Below, in pieces: positions 43,564 to 52,120 of a stretch of 57,106 nucleotides of DNA (positions are counted from its first letter, which is position 1; each line of letters opens with the position of its first letter). Position numbers and translations under genes: made by a program. The notes below the pieces were generated by a model. The model saw nothing but the letters and a program-made list of their open reading frames with translations. It did not search any database and was not told where the DNA came from. The stretch spans positions 1 through 57,106 of the forward strand of contig NZ_JAPSHJ010000020.1 in assembly GCF_031179985.1 (NCBI RefSeq). The letters are read 5' to 3'. The stretch is from Arthrobacter sp. Its GTDB lineage: Bacteria > Actinomycetota > Actinomycetes > Actinomycetales > Micrococcaceae.

Positions 43564-43645
43564 GTCTGTCCACACCGCCCCCTCGCCTGGCTCACGCCCG
43601 CCCACAACCGTTGAGCCACCCATTACCCGTTGACAGGAATCACCA

Positions 43646-45424
43646 ATGCCCAAAAACTCCCGTGTCCCCTTCGACATAGACCACATCCCCTTCAGCACCC
43701 GCGGATCATGGCTGAATCTGTCGCGTGTCATCGGACTCCACAAAAGTGCACCGGACATCCACCTCGTAACCCATCAAAACGGCCACCAGAACGGCCTCAC
43801 AGGCGTCCTTGGGCTGACACCGCGCCGGAACGGAAGCCAGGTGGATGCCTCCATCGAAGCCAACAGCTCAGTGCTTTCATGGGTCGACGGCGATGCGAGA
43901 GTTGACGCCGTCTTCGACGGCCCCGAAATCCTGCGCCTCTCCGGGCAGGGACTCGCCATGCGCCTCGAAGACGCAGCCGCAAGCCTCACGCCCTTTACGG
44001 GGACGTTCTTTTACTACGATCCTGCCAGTAACGGATGGTGCTTCACGTCCTACGAAACAGGCTTGAGGTACAGGATCACGGTCTTGAAAGGCGCACTCTC
44101 CGCGGTCGGCTCGGAAGCCTTGGGCCAGGCGAAGCGCTGGGTTGAAGTGAGCGCCTCGAAAGGGGTCTGGGAAATCGCCATCGATGAGTTCCGCACTGCG
44201 AGGGACCCGCTGGTGCTTCAAACGTCCTTCGAGGAGTCCGTCGAGAAAGCCGACGCCACCTTCGCAGGCTATTTGGACCGGATCGCGGCATGGCGAAACC
44301 AGGAGACTCCCGCTGCTGCGCTTGCCGCCTACGTTCTCTTTTCAGCAACGGTCAGCCCTTTGGGATTCCTCCATCGTGAGTCCGTCCTGATGTCCAAACA
44401 CTGGATGGACAAGGTCTGGAGTTGGGATCACTGTTTCAACGCGGTGGCCCTGTCGGCCGGTTTTGCGGAGGAAGCGTGGGACCAGTTCCTGGCCCCCTTC
44501 GATCACCAGACGCCCGAGGGCGCACTCCCCGACTCGATCTCCCACTCCGAGCTTCTGTACAACTACGTCAAGCCGCCGATTCACGGATGGGCCTACTCCA
44601 AGCTCCGCGAGAGCCTGCCCGGGATCGACGACGCCCTGCTGACCGAGATCTATGGTGCCCTTTCACGGTGGACAGGGTTCTGGGTCAACCATCGCACAAG
44701 CCCGGGCCGCGAGCTCCCCTACTACCAGCACGGCAATGACAGCGGGTGGGACAATTCGACGACGTTCGATAAGGACCGGCTCATTGAGTCACCCGATCTG
44801 GCCGCTTTCCTGGTCTATCAACTGGACGTCCTCATCGATATTGCCCAGGAACTCAACACGGGCGAGGAGGGTATTTGGCGCGGTCACAGGGACAGGATTT
44901 TCCAAGGACTGATGGGGCTCTGGGACGGGGACGGCTTCAGGGCTTACGCACCGTTGACCGGACGCTGGAGTACCTCCACCAGCCTCCTGAACCTTCTTCC
45001 GCTCCTGATCTCTGACCGGCTTCCAGCCGAAATCGGCCAAACCATGGCGGTCCGCCTCACCGAACACCTCACGAACTGGGGTCCGGCAACCGAGCCTCCA
45101 ACTTCCCCGCTCTACGAACCCGACGGATACTGGCGCGGACCCATCTGGGCTCCGTCGACCTACCTGATTGAGGACGGCCTGCGACGAGGCGGCTATGTGG
45201 ACCTGGCAAACGGAATCAGCAGCCGGTTCCGGACCCTTTGCGAAACCAGCGGGTTCGCTGAAAATTTTGACGCTCTAACGGGTGAAGGGCTGCGCGACCG
45301 GGCTTACACGTGGACCGCCAGCACTTACCTTGCCCTCGCCGCCGATGCGGTTCAGCGGTCAGCCGAAAGCCTGGCTTCCGAGGCCCCCGCGCCTGATGAG
45401 TTGTTTGCCGACACCGTCAGCTGA
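43646..45424 (+). CDS. GH63-like intracellular glucosidase
   Basis: 592 aa, no signal peptide. The (alpha/alpha)6 barrel shows the GH63/MGH landmarks KVWSWDHCFNAVAL near residue 255, GNDSGWDNSTTFD near 370, YWRGPIWAPSTYLI near 495 and ENFDALTGEGL near 540. Asp in GWDNS and Glu in ENFDA are the likely catalytic acids. Bacterial members act on alpha-glucosides or on mannosyl/glucosyl-glycerate. It would cleave the imported sugar in the cytoplasm. It ends the rightward glycan operon and faces the YcaO gene tail to tail, 57 nt apart. Confidence 0.82.
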   Translation: MPKNSRVPFDIDHIPFSTRGSWLNLSRVIGLHKSAPDIHLVTHQNGHQNGLTGVLGLTPRRNGSQVDASIEANSSVLSWVDGDARVDAVFDGPEILRLSGQGLAMRLEDAAASLTPFTGTFFYYDPASNGWCFTSYETGLRYRITVLKGALSAVGSEALGQAKRWVEVSASKGVWEIAIDEFRTARDPLVLQTSFEESVEKADATFAGYLDRIAAWRNQETPAAALAAYVLFSATVSPLGFLHRESVLMSKHWMDKVWSWDHCFNAVALSAGFAEEAWDQFLAPFDHQTPEGALPDSISHSELLYNYVKPPIHGWAYSKLRESLPGIDDALLTEIYGALSRWTGFWVNHRTSPGRELPYYQHGNDSGWDNSTTFDKDRLIESPDLAAFLVYQLDVLIDIAQELNTGEEGIWRGHRDRIFQGLMGLWDGDGFRAYAPLTGRWSTSTSLLNLLPLLISDRLPAEIGQTMAVRLTEHLTNWGPATEPPTSPLYEPDGYWRGPIWAPSTYLIEDGLRRGGYVDLANGISSRFRTLCETSGFAENFDALTGEGLRDRAYTWTASTYLALAADAVQRSAESLASEAPAPDELFADTVS

Positions 45425-45481
45425 AGGCGCGGACGGTTCTGTCACTCGCGTCTGCCAGTCCAGGCGGGTTCCTGGTGTCGG

Positions 45482-46693
45482 TTAGATGAAGGGGTGCGGG
45501 CGGGCGTTGCCCTGATGCTGTTTAGCGATGGGTGGGACATTAAGCACGTTCCAGTCCAGGGCATCAGACATCCGCAGTGGCTGAAGGGTGTCGCAGAAAA
45601 TCTTCACGGCGCACCACCCCATCTCCCTGATGGCTGGCGGTAGGCGCGGCGTCAGGTCAACCATCGTGTACCCCGGCAGGCTGTCAAGCCAGGTCCTGCG
45701 CCGTTCCTGGTTGTCCGACTGCGTGGCGGACAGGGCGGTGGAGCGGGGAGGCCGGTCAGCTCGGGGGATGCGGTCCAGCCATTCGCGGATCCCGGCAACA
45801 CTGGTGTCCGCGGCCCAGTACCGCGCCCGGGCCATCTCGCTGGTGATTGGTGGCACCACGGTTCTCCAGCCCTCGAAGTCCTTCAGATTGATCAGCAAAG
45901 ACCGGATCTGTAGGGACTCCTGTACGGCCCGCAGTACGCCCTGGGACGGGTCCTGCTCGAGGCCAAGGCCAGCCCCCACCACCATGTGCCTGGTGTCGAT
46001 GGCCACGGCCATCCACACAGCGTGGCCGTGGGGCTCCCGGAGGAGGACGAGTTCCAGTTCGACGCCCTGTCCGGCGGCAGCGGTGGCGAGGCCAAGGGTC
46101 TGGGCACAGAATCCGTTGCCGTGCAGGTTGTAGCGGAGTGCCGTTTCAGGCTGATCCCATCCAAGCATCGCCGAACTGCGTTCGATGATTTCTTTGGCGG
46201 CGGACTTCTCTGCCATGGCCAGGTCGATCCCGGCCGCGGTCCCTGAAGGGCCTGGGTCAAAAAGGTCCAGGACACCGGGGGCGGGCGGAAAATCAACCGC
46301 CGCCGCAGGGACAGCGACGGCGGCTTCAATGCCGTCGCGCTCATACCTCGTTGCGGCGTAGGCCTTCAGGGCCGGAACAGTGGATGTGTCAGCCCAGCAC
46401 GCGCCACGTGGCGCCAGCGGAAGTCCGCCGCCGCTTGCGAGGCCCTCCCCGGGAATGAGTGCGCTGCGCTCCACCGCTTCGCCTGCCGCACGGGCGAGAG
46501 TCGGGGCCCGCCGGATTCCGGCCGCGCCGACCCAGCTCATGTCGATGCCCGCGTCCGGACCGTCGAGGCGTTCCTGGCCGATGTCTACGGCGACCGTCCA
46601 GAGGAAGCTGTTTGTCCCGTCGGGACGCAGGATACGCACACTGCGCGCCAATCCGTTGTCCGGGTTCAATGTCTGCACGTAGTCAACTGCCAT
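45482..46693 (-). CDS. YcaO-domain protein in the daptide-type RiPP cluster
   Basis: 403 aa. The ATP-binding YcaO motifs are recognisable: LARAAGEAVERSAL (67-79), EKSAAKEIIERSS (162-174), RAVQESLQIR (255-264) and WCAVKIFCDTLQPL near 365. The C-terminus is Pro-rich (NARPHPFI), as in azoline-forming and related YcaO enzymes. These enzymes activate a peptide amide with ATP to form azolines, thioamides or amidines. No E1-like/ThiF or TfuA partner is nearby. The ATG at 46693 follows AGGGA and overlaps the dehydrogenase gene by 11 nt, so it is part of the operon. It is the last gene. I do not know YcaO as a core daptide enzyme. Confidence 0.82.
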   Translation of the reverse strand: MAVDYVQTLNPDNGLARSVRILRPDGTNSFLWTVAVDIGQERLDGPDAGIDMSWVGAAGIRRAPTLARAAGEAVERSALIPGEGLASGGGLPLAPRGACWADTSTVPALKAYAATRYERDGIEAAVAVPAAAVDFPPAPGVLDLFDPGPSGTAAGIDLAMAEKSAAKEIIERSSAMLGWDQPETALRYNLHGNGFCAQTLGLATAAAGQGVELELVLLREPHGHAVWMAVAIDTRHMVVGAGLGLEQDPSQGVLRAVQESLQIRSLLINLKDFEGWRTVVPPITSEMARARYWAADTSVAGIREWLDRIPRADRPPRSTALSATQSDNQERRRTWLDSLPGYTMVDLTPRLPPAIREMGWCAVKIFCDTLQPLRMSDALDWNVLNVPPIAKQHQGNARPHPFI

Positions 46694-47921
46694 GTGGATC
46701 AATCCCTGATTCCCGCAAACCGGCTCGGATGGCAGCGGCAAACATCTCCGAGAGCTCCTCATGCCCCAATGCCCTTTTCATAGGACGTCCGCGGCCGAAT
46801 CGGCGCAGGGTGTTCTTGGCCAGCAGATCTGGGAGTTCGGCCGGCGAGGCGCCACCGCTGCCGGGAAACTGGATCCAGGGGGGCCGGCTGTAGTCAGGGC
46901 CCAGCAGTGCGGCAGCACCTACCCCGGCAACGTCAGCGGACACCAGGGGCCACAGCTCCTCAAGCTTCCGCCGGCTCCCCCAGACCGCGCGGCCCGCGGT
47001 CACCGCGTCGAGCCACGGTCCCAGCAGCAGGGCGGATGCCTGGTTCTTCCGCAAGCCCAGCGCCATGGACAACTCGTTCGCCAGGAACCACAGCGATGAC
47101 GGCGCGGGGCCACGGCCGCGTAAGGACCAACCCGCATGCGACTCCGCGCTCAGCAGGGCAGCATCCACACGCTCCGGACCGGACAGCCGGAACGAGCTTT
47201 CCCTGCCAGCGGCAAGATTCTTGCCAGCGGCTGCCAGGAGCCATCTGCCCTGGGCTTCCGAGTAGTCCAGGTCCGAATTTCCTTCCACGAGGGAGGTGAG
47301 GAGCCGGACTGCCGGTTCGAGCAGGCCCTCAGCGGTAAGCCACGGCGGCGCGTCAAGGAAGTCCGGGTCATAGGCCACCGCGGACGTTGCCATGCCGTCC
47401 AGCAGCACCAGGTTCTTGGTCGGGACCAGTCCGGTAGCGTCGCCCGCGCCTCCGGCCGATTCGTAGCAGGCCGCCGCATTGACTTCGGATCCGGTGCCAA
47501 ATGTGGTGGGGATGGCGCAGAAATCGATGTGGCTTCCGAGCGGCCGAGGCAGGACCACCACCCCGGTCCGGCCGTCACTGCGTTCCAGAACCTGCTCCAC
47601 CAACGGATCCGCCGCCATTGACACGGCCAGCTTTGCGAAGTCCATGGTGTTTCCGCCGCCGACACTGAGAATACGTTCCACAACGGACTGTTTCAGGCGC
47701 CGGGCGAGCCCGGACGCCGCCTCCACGGCGGCGGCGGGCGATGCGGCAGTCTCCACCCAGAGGAAGCCGCCGGACCTGAGGCTTTCGGCGCGGTCAGCCA
47801 TGGCGGGATCGACCACCATGACCGCCCTCATGGCCTGGAAACCCTGCGACAGTTGCCGGGCAGACCCAGCTCCGGCAATCTGCAAGGGGGTGGAAGGCCT
47901 CAAAACAGTCGCCGAAATCAC
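46683..47921 (-). CDS. mpaB: Iron-ADH-fold dehydrogenase, MpaB-like daptide oxidative decarboxylase
   Basis: 412 aa. It keeps the NAD-binding parts of iron-containing alcohol dehydrogenases (GGGNTMDFAK at 88-97 and IPTTFGTGSEV at 137-147). The usual metal ligands Asp, His, His, His are not present by eye: the GxDAxxH site reads GLLEPAV (199-205), and the later His sites read LANEL and RKNQAS. In daptide biosynthesis an enzyme of this type oxidatively decarboxylates the C-terminal Thr of the precursor to a ketone. The GTG at 47921 overlaps the aminotransferase stop by 4 nt; longer in-frame starts lie within that gene. Confidence 0.8.
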   Translation of the reverse strand: MISATVLRPSTPLQIAGAGSARQLSQGFQAMRAVMVVDPAMADRAESLRSGGFLWVETAASPAAAVEAASGLARRLKQSVVERILSVGGGNTMDFAKLAVSMAADPLVEQVLERSDGRTGVVVLPRPLGSHIDFCAIPTTFGTGSEVNAAACYESAGGAGDATGLVPTKNLVLLDGMATSAVAYDPDFLDAPPWLTAEGLLEPAVRLLTSLVEGNSDLDYSEAQGRWLLAAAGKNLAAGRESSFRLSGPERVDAALLSAESHAGWSLRGRGPAPSSLWFLANELSMALGLRKNQASALLLGPWLDAVTAGRAVWGSRRKLEELWPLVSADVAGVGAAALLGPDYSRPPWIQFPGSGGASPAELPDLLAKNTLRRFGRGRPMKRALGHEELSEMFAAAIRAGLRESGIDPHGS

Positions 47922-49165
47922 GCGAGCTTCCCGCCCAGGTAGTCCGCTACGACACCTTGGATCCTTCCGAAGAGCATGTCCAGCTCCGCATCGGGATAGT
48001 TGAGGGCGGGCACGAACTGCAGCGCCCCGGGAGAAGGCTGTACGATGGCCCCGCGCCGACGGCACTCTCCGACGAGCTCGAAAACCTTGTCCGTCCCGAT
48101 GACTTCACCTTCCTCGTCAAAGAGCTGCACGGCACGGAACGACCCGCGTCCGAAGGCTTTGACCCTAGGTGACAGGCTCTCCAGCCCGCTAACAAAGCCT
48201 TCCAGCTTCCCACCCACGCGGGCTGCCGACGTCGCGATGCCCTGCCGTTCGATCTCGTCCAGCGTTGCCACAATGGCGGCGCAGGACTGCGGGGATCCGG
48301 CCTGGGTCTCACCGTGCCAGAACACCTGCTGTGCTTGGTCCAGGGCATCCACGACGCGGTGCCCCAAAAGGAGGGCCGAGGCGGCACAGGTGCCGTTGGT
48401 CAGCGCCTTGCTGAGGACCAGCACATCCGGCTGGGTCCAGTGGTGGCTGGCAAATTTTGGTCCCGTCCGGTGGAAGCCGGTGGCGACCTCATCAGCCACA
48501 ATCAGGAAACCCTCGGATTCCCGGTACGCGTAGACGGCATCAACAATATCCGCGGGTACAGGCAGCGTTCCGGAACCCAGAACCGGTTCCATGATGATTG
48601 CGGCAACCTCCGAGCCGAACCTTTTCATCACAACGTCCAGGGCGCCTTGGTCATCATAAGGAATCTTTATGTGCAGGCGCTGATCCACCTGGTAGACATC
48701 CTGGAAGAGGTAGGAACCGGTGACGGCCATCGCACCCATAGTCACGCCGTGGTAGCTGCCGGTGAAACTGATGATGCGGCGGCGTTTGGGATTCCCGGCG
48801 ATGTCATGGAACTGGCGGCTGAGCTTAACCACGGCGTCCAGCGCGGAACTGCCGGACGTTGCGTAGAAGACCGAAGCATATTCATGCGGGAGCGCAAAGT
48901 CGAGCAGTCGCGTCGCGGCTTCGCGCGAGTACGCGCTGCCCCGGCGAAAGATGGGCAGGGTGGCTGCGTTGAGGTTCGCTTCGTTGATGGCTTCCGCCAC
49001 AGCCCGGTTGCCGTAGCCCAGGCTGGCGTTCCAAAGGCCACTGATCCCGCACAGGGCTTCGCTTCCGTCCGCGAACGTAATGGTGTTGCCCTGGACTGCC
49101 GTTGCCTCGACGTTGCCCCAGTCCTTGGACGGCAGATAAAACTCGAAGTAGTCGCCGCTAGACAT
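47918..49165 (-). CDS. mpaD: Class III aminotransferase, MpaD-like
   Basis: 415 aa. A PLP enzyme of the omega-transaminase class with YATSGSSALDAVVKL (101-115), ADEVATGFHRTG with Asp225, and the PLP Lys253 in VLSKALTNGT. In daptides it converts the C-terminal methyl ketone left by decarboxylation into an amine. The ATG at 49165 begins the conserved region and overlaps the methyltransferase stop by 8 nt; the frame stays open upstream inside that gene. It lies between the methyltransferase and dehydrogenase genes, matching the order of the three chemical steps in reverse. Confidence 0.83.
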   Translation of the reverse strand: MSSGDYFEFYLPSKDWGNVEATAVQGNTITFADGSEALCGISGLWNASLGYGNRAVAEAINEANLNAATLPIFRRGSAYSREAATRLLDFALPHEYASVFYATSGSSALDAVVKLSRQFHDIAGNPKRRRIISFTGSYHGVTMGAMAVTGSYLFQDVYQVDQRLHIKIPYDDQGALDVVMKRFGSEVAAIIMEPVLGSGTLPVPADIVDAVYAYRESEGFLIVADEVATGFHRTGPKFASHHWTQPDVLVLSKALTNGTCAASALLLGHRVVDALDQAQQVFWHGETQAGSPQSCAAIVATLDEIERQGIATSAARVGGKLEGFVSGLESLSPRVKAFGRGSFRAVQLFDEEGEVIGTDKVFELVGECRRRGAIVQPSPGALQFVPALNYPDAELDMLFGRIQGVVADYLGGKLA

Positions 49166-49928
49166 TGGCCGTCCCCCCGATGGTGTCTCGGGCCGGAGCG
49201 TGCGCCCTGAAAAGTTTGTAATTGCCAATGGCACCGAGCCGGTTCCGGGGTCCGACGTCGACTGCGCCTGTCACGGCAAGGCCTGCCGCTCCGAGCTCGT
49301 CCCTGAGTTCGCCCTCGGTAAGCAGATGCGTCGTCACGGAATACTCCGCAATTCTTTGCCCGTCCCCTGACCGCTCGACCAGCGTCGAGGTAAAGGTTCG
49401 GCCGACGGCGTCGAAGGTTTCCTCAATCGCCAGCTGCGGCGAAACCTCGTGCAGGTAGAAGTTGCTTCCGCCCAGCTCGGGCGTACGCAGGGAGAGCAGC
49501 AGTTCGCCTCCCGGGGCCAGCCACCGCCGGATGTCGGTCAGCAGCGAGCGGCGCTGGTCCGCGTCAAAGAGACAGAACGACGTCGTGCCCAGGACCACAC
49601 AGTCGAAGATTTCATCTAGCTCCAGCGCGAGAATGTCGGCCAGCACGGTCTCTACTTTTGAAGCGGTCCTTCGGCGGTCCGGGCGAGCGAGTTCGTCTTG
49701 GAGTATCGAAAGGAGTTCGGCTGAGTTGTCGACTGCAGTGATTGAACGGGCGAATGGCAGGAGGGCAAGGGTTATCCGACCGGAGCCGGCCGCGAGCTCC
49801 AAAATCCGGGGGTCTTTCCCCCGGAGACTGTGGATGATCTCCCGCAGCTCGGAACTGTCCGACTGGACAACCGCATGGTAGAGCTCGGCGCCCCGCCCCG
49901 TGTACAGGGTTGCCTGGTGATTGCTCAT
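49158..49928 (-). CDS. mpaM: SAM-dependent methyltransferase, MpaM-like
   Basis: 256 aa class I methyltransferase. Motif I is ILELAAGSGR (42-51), followed by the acidic ITAVDNS, VLADILAL and LGTTSFCLFD. In daptides it N,N-dimethylates the new C-terminal amine. A C-terminal subdomain (NFYLHEVSPQLA, TTHLLTEGELRDEL) follows the Rossmann core. The ATG overlaps the upstream gene stop by 4 nt. Confidence 0.83.
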   Translation of the reverse strand: MSNHQATLYTGRGAELYHAVVQSDSSELREIIHSLRGKDPRILELAAGSGRITLALLPFARSITAVDNSAELLSILQDELARPDRRRTASKVETVLADILALELDEIFDCVVLGTTSFCLFDADQRRSLLTDIRRWLAPGGELLLSLRTPELGGSNFYLHEVSPQLAIEETFDAVGRTFTSTLVERSGDGQRIAEYSVTTHLLTEGELRDELGAAGLAVTGAVDVGPRNRLGAIGNYKLFRAHAPARDTIGGTANV

Positions 49929-51019
49929 GTGATGACTGCCGGGACAATGGTCAGGGCAGGGTTCACCGGTACTGCCACAGCGGGCGGGGGCACCGAATCT
50001 GTTTCACGCCCCATCTCGATGGACAGGTGGGAGAACAGCTTCTGCAGCTCTGTGCTGCTGCCAACCTGTGCCGCCGGTGAAAGGTTCTTGCCTGACAGTT
50101 TCAGGCCGAGCCTGGCCTGCAGGTCCCGGCCAAGCTCTGCGCCGGCCAGCACGGTTTCGACTGCTTCGGCGACGTCCCTGGGAACCTTACTCAGCCGTCC
50201 TGTGCGCAGATCGGTCACAAAATACTGCTCGTCGGCGACGATCACGAACACGCTGTCCCCGCGGGACCGTTCCAAGGCGGGTTCGCCTTGGAACAGCGAC
50301 GAGCCGAACCCCGAGACCTGGGCACCGGCCCGGAAACGGCTCTGTGCGGCGCGGAGCACTTTGGCCGCCCCGAGAAAACGTCCAATCCCCATGTTCCCGG
50401 CGAGCAGTTCGGCGTTGTCCTCCCCCGCAACGGGGACAGCAGTGGAGTAAGCGTCGCCGGAAACCTCCACGACGCCGCCAGCCGGTCCGGAGAGCAGCGC
50501 GGGTTTCCCGGCAGGAACAAAAAGCCGCGCGGGATCGCTGCCGAGCCGGCCACTGCTCTGCCAGAACTGCTGGTCCAGGACCGTGACAAGCTGGGTCAGA
50601 AGGAACCGTGGAAACACCCCGGATTCGAAGGCCGTTTCGGCGTCGGCCGCGACAGACTCCCGGTCTGCGTTCTCCTCAATGGAGAAAACCGTGGGACACG
50701 AGATTGCCACGTACGGGGCCGTTGCATAGCCTTCAAGCTGCACCACGAAGCTGTCGCCGATGCCGATTTCGCCACCGTTGGTGGAGAACTCACCGTTGTA
50801 GCCAACGACGGTTGAGCCGGTCAGCTCCCGGGCCGCTTCCACCTGCGATTCTTCGACGAACACCAACGATGTGTCGGACGCCGGCAGCGACTGAATGCGT
50901 TCTTTGTCAACGCTCCCGGCTACCAGTGCATCCCGGATTGCGGCGCCAGGGCGTATTCCCTCCAGCCACAAACGCAGCCGCTCTGAAACTGCAGACTCCT
51001 GCGAAAACTCTTCACTCAT
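49925..51019 (-). CDS. mpaC: MpaC-like daptide biosynthesis protein (probable precursor recognition)
   Basis: 364 aa without a familiar catalytic motif and without membrane helices. Segments such as TSLVFVEESQVEAARELTGS, VVQLEGYATAPYVAISCPTVFSIEEN and DSVFVIVADEQYFVTDLRTG are visible. By position between glycosyltransferase and methyltransferase, and by size, it fits the daptide protein described as carrying a RiPP recognition element. Its C-terminal part may bind the leader and present it to the three tailoring enzymes. The assignment rests mainly on context; the fold was not checked. Confidence 0.6.
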   Translation of the reverse strand: MSEEFSQESAVSERLRLWLEGIRPGAAIRDALVAGSVDKERIQSLPASDTSLVFVEESQVEAARELTGSTVVGYNGEFSTNGGEIGIGDSFVVQLEGYATAPYVAISCPTVFSIEENADRESVAADAETAFESGVFPRFLLTQLVTVLDQQFWQSSGRLGSDPARLFVPAGKPALLSGPAGGVVEVSGDAYSTAVPVAGEDNAELLAGNMGIGRFLGAAKVLRAAQSRFRAGAQVSGFGSSLFQGEPALERSRGDSVFVIVADEQYFVTDLRTGRLSKVPRDVAEAVETVLAGAELGRDLQARLGLKLSGKNLSPAAQVGSSTELQKLFSHLSIEMGRETDSVPPPAVAVPVNPALTIVPAVIT

Positions 51020-51052
51020 GGTTACCCTCCTGGATATGCGTTTTTCATACTT

Positions 51053-52120
51053 CTACGTGTTAATGTCCTGAAGCCGCAGCAACAGGGCCGATCTCAGGCG
51101 CGCCATCGCCACGGGAAAACGGCGCTCCAGTACCGTCTCCATGCTTCGACCGTGGCTGCGGCTGACGATCGGTGCGGCAAGGCCCACCAGCCAGCCTTCA
51201 CGGCCGCCAGGGAAAACAGCCAGCGTGAGCACCACGCCCGGCCAGCTGGATGCCGCGGTAAACGTATCCGTCACGCCGCCGGCGGCGGGCAGCCCGGCGT
51301 CAGGCCCGTATTTGTGGCACGGCAGCGGCAGCCTCGCTTGCGGGTCACCGTCGATCTCCGCAGCCCAACGACGGAAGTCTTCGGCAAAAACATCTGTCAG
51401 TCGTTCGCCCGCCCACTCACCGACCACTGCCTTGGCTAATGCCTCACTTGCGGTGTTGGCCAGCGGTGCCACCATCTTGTAGCCCAGCGAATTCCGCCGG
51501 GTTGATCCCGAGATAGAGACCACCGCACTCGGCTCGTCAACGGGCTGGAGAGCAATTCCCTGTGCGCCCATCCGCCACCAGAGGTCCCAGTCTTCCAGCC
51601 CACGGCATGCACGCCGCCAGCCGCCAGCCGAGTCCAGGACACCCTTGCGGTGGGCCACCCGGCTCGGCTCGGCATAGGGGTCCACGACGGCGAGCTCCGG
51701 GTGCCATAGCAGGCTGCGACCGCGCAGGATGGCCGAGGCGCCGTCCTGTTGCCGGTACTCAGCGCCGCTTGCGGCCAAGGGCGCACCGCCGTCCAATACA
51801 GCGCCGAGGACGGCCAGATGGTCTTCCCGCCACATGTCGTCGTGGTCAATATAGGCTACGTAGGCAGTGCCGAGGTCCCGGCACAGCCGGCTGCGGACCA
51901 GGCCGGGATCACCCGTGTGTTTGAGGCGCAGCAGCTTCACGCGCCGGTCACCGCGGGCGAATCCGGCAACGACGTCGTCCGTGTCATCTGTCGAACCGTC
52001 CGAGCCAACTAAGAGTTCAAAGTCCCCCGTGGTTTGGCCTATGACGCTTTCAATGGTTGCCTCAATCGCTGCTGAGCGGTTGTAGGCCGGGCAGACAACG
52101 GTGAACCGCGGGTGGGTCAT
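51053..52120 (-). CDS. Family 2 glycosyltransferase within the daptide cluster
   Basis: 355 aa. Residues 1-230 form a GT-A domain: FTVVCPAYNRSAAIEATIESV at the start, LLVGSDGSTDDT, the metal/nucleotide-binding DHDDMW and a GLEDWDLWWRM acceptor-site motif. The last 125 residues have no known domain that I can see. It would add a sugar to the peptide or to a lipid/cell-wall partner. I do not know GT2 as a core daptide enzyme. The ATG at 52120 overlaps the protease stop by 4 nt, so it is translated with the core genes. Confidence 0.8.
   Translation of the reverse strand: MTHPRFTVVCPAYNRSAAIEATIESVIGQTTGDFELLVGSDGSTDDTDDVVAGFARGDRRVKLLRLKHTGDPGLVRSRLCRDLGTAYVAYIDHDDMWREDHLAVLGAVLDGGAPLAASGAEYRQQDGASAILRGRSLLWHPELAVVDPYAEPSRVAHRKGVLDSAGGWRRACRGLEDWDLWWRMGAQGIALQPVDEPSAVVSISGSTRRNSLGYKMVAPLANTASEALAKAVVGEWAGERLTDVFAEDFRRWAAEIDGDPQARLPLPCHKYGPDAGLPAAGGVTDTFTAASSWPGVVLTLAVFPGGREGWLVGLAAPIVSRSHGRSMETVLERRFPVAMARLRSALLLRLQDINT

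Noticed and set aside
45425..45481. Terminator between the GH63-like gene and the YcaO gene
   Set aside because: Only short imperfect pairings are visible in the 57-bp gap.
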